NCBI RefSeq assembly: GCF_001949145.1
Contig: NW_019091552.1
Location: forward strand, 866,469-877,255
DNA from: Acanthaster planci
Taxonomy: Eukaryota; Echinodermata; Asteroidea; Valvatida; Acanthasteridae
DNA length: 10,787 nucleotides
Reading direction: 5' to 3'
Part shown: positions 8,903-10,787 of the stretch, in pieces
Layout: each line of letters begins with the position of its first letter
Numbering within the stretch: position 1 is the stretch's first letter
Made by a program: the position numbers and the translations under genes
Notes under the pieces: generated by a model
Databases searched by the model: none
Told to the model about the DNA's origin: nothing
What the model saw: only the letters and a program-made list of their open reading frames with translations

Positions 8903-9133
8903 ATGAAGGGCATATGTTTCTCCATAAAATAATGTGAGTTTCATATCCATACTTACAGTACTTCGGGATATATCAGCAAAAGAAAGTGCGACTTGTTCTC
9001 CAACTGCTTGCTATTTTGGCGTAATTCCGAGTTTGTCTGCGCTATACGGGTGCTGTCCCGCTTATGCAAGGCTCCACATGTTTGAGCATAAAATATTTTA
9101 AAATTATCTCAATCTGTCAATTTAGGTGTCCAT
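8903..9133 (+). repeat. Unit with a local cluster of changes
   Basis: CTCCATAAAATAATGTGAG stands where other units have CTCCATCCATTGATGTAAG, so about six clustered changes fall within ten bases. The rest of the unit is ordinary type A. No other unit in the window has this form. Confidence 0.75.
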
Positions 9134-9367
9134 TTGAAGGGCACATGTTTTTCTATCCATTGATGTAAGTTTCATATCCATAACTGCAGTACTTCGGGAA
9201 ATATCAGCAAAAGCAAGACCGACGTCTTGTCCAACTGCTTGCTATTTTGGCGTAATTCTGACCTTATTTGCGCTCTTTACTTAATGTGCTGTCCCGCTGA
9301 AACAAGGCTCCTCATGTTTGAGCATAAAATATTTTAAAATTATCTCTCTGGTAATCTAGGTGTCATT
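9134..9367 (+). repeat. 236-bp variant subfamily, copy 4 (234 bp)
   Basis: It carries GCGCTCTTTACTTAATGTGC and the junction TCCATTTGAAGGGCACATG. A 2-bp loss in ATTATCTCTCTGG brings it to 234 bp. Its front half is closer to the standard unit than that of 5892 or 7052, suggesting partial conversion. Confidence 0.8.
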
Positions 9368-9573
9368 ATGAAGGGCATATGTTTCTCTATCCATTGATGT
9401 AAGTTTCATACCCATACTTGCAGTACTTCGGGATATATCAACGAAAGAATATGCGACTTGTTGTCCAACTGCTTCCTATTTTTGCGTAATTCTCAGTTTG
9501 TCTGCGCTGTACGGGTGCTGTCCCACTGAGACAAGGCTCCACATGTTCAAGCATAAAATATTTTAAAATTATC

Positions 9574-9574
9574 N
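9574..9574. other. Ambiguous base (N) with duplicated TATC, assembly seam
   Basis: The sequence reads TTATC, N, TATCTCAATC, so TATC is present on both sides of the N. The unit holding it (9368-9603) is 236 bp, five longer than normal, which is exactly the N plus the duplicated four bases. This looks like two contig ends abutted with a short overlap. Confidence 0.85.
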
Positions 9575-9603
9575 TATCTCAATCTGTCACTCTAGGTGTC
9601 ATT

Positions 9604-9813
9604 ATGAAGGGCATATGTTTCTCTATCCATTGAGGTAAGTTTCATATCCATACCTGCAGTACTTCGGGATATATCAGCAAAGGAAAGTGCGACTTCTTGT
9701 CCAACTGCTTCCTATTTTGCGCCTTACTTGTGCTGTCCCGCTTAGACAAGGCTCCTCATGTTTGAGCATAAAATATTTAAAAAAAATCTTAATCTGTCAA
9801 TCTAGGTGTAATC
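9604..9813 (+). repeat. 210-bp unit with 21-bp internal deletion
   Basis: The unit runs CCTATTTTGCGCCTTACTTG. It lacks the stretch that normally separates ATTTTGGCG from ATTTGCGCT. These two short similar sequences flank the missing piece, so the deletion fits slippage or repair between short direct repeats. The 21-bp loss is a multiple of three, probably by chance. Confidence 0.85.
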
Positions 9814-10505
9814 ATGAAGGGCATATGTTTCTCCATCCATTCATGTACGTTTCATATTCATACTTGCAGTACTTCAGGATATATCAGCAAAAGAAAGTGC
9901 GACTTGTTGTCCAACTGCTTGCTATTTTGGCGTAATTCTGAGTTTGTTTGCTCTGTACGGTTGCTGTACCGCTTATGCAAGGCTCCACATGTTCAAGCAT
10001 AAAATATTTTAAAATTATCTCAATCTGTCAATCTAGGTGTCATTATGAAGGGCATATGTTTCTCTATTAATTGATGTAAGTTTCATATCCGTACCTGCAG
10101 TACTTTGGGATATATCAGCAAAAGAAAGTGCGACTTCTTGACCAACTGTTTGCTATTTTTGCGTAATTCCGATCATATTTGCGCTATACTTGTGCTGTCC
10201 CGCTGAAACAAGGCTCCTCATGTTTGAGCATAAAATATTTTAAAAAATCTCAATCTGTCAATCTAGGTGTAATCATGAAGGGCATATGTTTCTCCATCCA
10301 TTCATCAACGTTTCATATCCATACTTGCAGTACTTCGGGATATATCAGCAAAAGAAAGTGCGACTTCTTGACCAACTGTTTGCTATTTTGGCGTAATTCC
10401 GATCATATTTGCGCTATACTTGTGCTGTCCCGCTGAAACAAGGCTCCACATGTTCAAGCATAAAATATTTTAAAATTATCTCAATCTGTCAATCTAGGTG
10501 TCATT
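9814..10505 (+). repeat. Local duplication among units 9814, 10045 and 10275
   Basis: Units 9814 and 10275 share GTAATCATGAAGGGC at the start and CTCCATCCATTCAT. Units 10045 and 10275 share CTTCTTGACCAACTGTTTGC, CCGATCATATTTGCGC and CGCTGAAACAAGG. Unit 10275 thus has a front like 9814 and a back like 10045, as expected from recent unequal exchange between neighbours. Confidence 0.8.
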
Positions 10506-10737
10506 ATGAAGGGCATATGTTTTTCTATCCATTGATGTAAGTTTCATATCCATTCTTGCAGTACTTCGGAATATATCAGCAAAAGAATGTGCGACTTGTT
10601 GTCCAACTGCTTGATATTTTGGCGTAATTCCGACCATATTAAGCGCTATACTTGTGCTGTCCCGCTGAGACAAGGCTCCTCATGTTTGAGCATAAAATAT
10701 TTAAAAATTATCTCAATCTGTCAATCTAGGTGTAATT

Positions 10738-10787
10738 GAAAAGGGTATATGTTTCTCCATCCATTCATGTAAGTTTCATATTCATAC
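10738..10787 (+). repeat. Partial unit at the right edge
   Basis: The last 50 bases are the beginning of another unit. The start motif is altered (GAAAAGGGTATATG in place of ATGAAGGGCATATG). The rest follows the CCATTCATGTAAGTTTC version of the unit. The array continues past the right edge. Confidence 0.9.

Larger units (their letters stand above)
1..10787 (+). repeat. Tandem satellite array, ~231-bp monomer
   Basis: A single unit recurs head to tail across the entire window with no interruption by other sequence. Using the ATGAAGGGCATATG motif or its aligned variant as the unit start, units begin at 8, 239, 470, 698, 929, 1160, 1391, 1622, 1852, 2083, 2314, 2544, 2775, 3003, 3234, 3345, 3581, 3814, 4045, 4274, 4505, 4736, 4967, 5198, 5430, 5661, 5892, 6128, 6359, 6589, 6821, 7052, 7289, 7520, 7751, 7981, 8212, 8443, 8671, 8903, 9134, 9368, 9604, 9814, 10045, 10275, 10506 and 10738. 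Of the 47 complete intervals, 26 are exactly 231 bp and most others are 228-237 bp; the outliers are 111 bp and 210 bp. The array continues past both window ends. It fits a eukaryotic satellite. I do not recognise the family, and an rDNA-spacer or subtelomeric repeat cannot be excluded. Confidence 0.98.

Noticed and set aside
9687-10436. Three further open frames of 62-85 codons near the right end
   Set aside because: They start at different points of the repeat and overlap in different frames. One owes its length to the 21-bp deletion near 9719, and all read the same satellite unit.
1-10787. CRISPR array
   Set aside because: The whole 231-bp unit repeats and there are no short repeats alternating with unique spacers.
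1-10787. Transposon or insertion element within the array
   Set aside because: Every stretch aligns to the monomer. No unit contains foreign sequence, terminal inverted repeats or target-site duplications; the length variants are small indels.
1-10787. Prokaryotic genes, promoters, ribosome sites or terminators
   Set aside because: No long open frame exists on either strand, and any promoter-like AT box or GAAGGG string simply recurs once per unit without a following gene.
1-10787. Tandem-repeat protein gene with 77-residue repeats
   Set aside because: The period is divisible by three, but all three forward frames have stops in most units (TGA in CCATTGATG, TAA in GCATAAAAT, TAA in GGCGTAATT, TAG in ATCTAGG). 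Indels of 1-2 bp also break the phase.

Overview
The whole window is one uninterrupted tandem satellite array. A unit of about 231 bp repeats head to tail, all on the same strand, from the first base to the last. Counting from the recurrent ATGAAGGGCATATG motif, I can place 47 units plus a partial unit at each end. I see no credible protein-coding gene, RNA gene, mobile element, CRISPR array or unique flanking sequence. The open frames present are short, repeat once per unit, and are broken by stops at the same unit positions in most copies.

The sequence suggests a eukaryotic nuclear genome: long homogenised AT-rich satellite, no genes in 10.8 kb, and two single-N assembly seams. I do not recognise the monomer and cannot name a taxon. 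Several CpG sites in the unit have decayed to both TpG and CpA in different copies. That pattern suggests the array is or was CpG-methylated in the germ line, which fits a plant, a vertebrate or another methylating animal, but this is inference. Centromeric, pericentromeric, subtelomeric and rDNA-spacer locations are all possible.

Layout. Units 1-15 (8-3344) are mostly type-A units. They contain a pair of sister segments 692 bp apart (around 1800-2030 and 2490-2720) and a second pair 2305 bp apart (around 470-810 and 2775-3115). A seam at the N at 3245 leaves a unit only 111 bp long. Units 16-22 (3345-4966) mix type-A and type-B second halves and include a 236-bp variant. From about 4880 to 7440 there is a clear higher-order repeat: a block of six units (4967-6358) followed by a second copy reduced to five (6359-7519). 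Two more shuffled units follow, at 7520-7980. Units 36-43 (7981-9813) are again mixed, with a second N seam at 9574 and a 21-bp deletion near 9719. Units 44-48 (9814-10787) include a local two-unit duplication.

Nothing here works together as genes. The biology visible is satellite evolution: unequal exchange, half-unit mosaicism, small deletions at short direct repeats, and spread of variant subfamilies. Unit coordinates were read by eye. The phase of the unit, starting at the ATG-like motif, is arbitrary.
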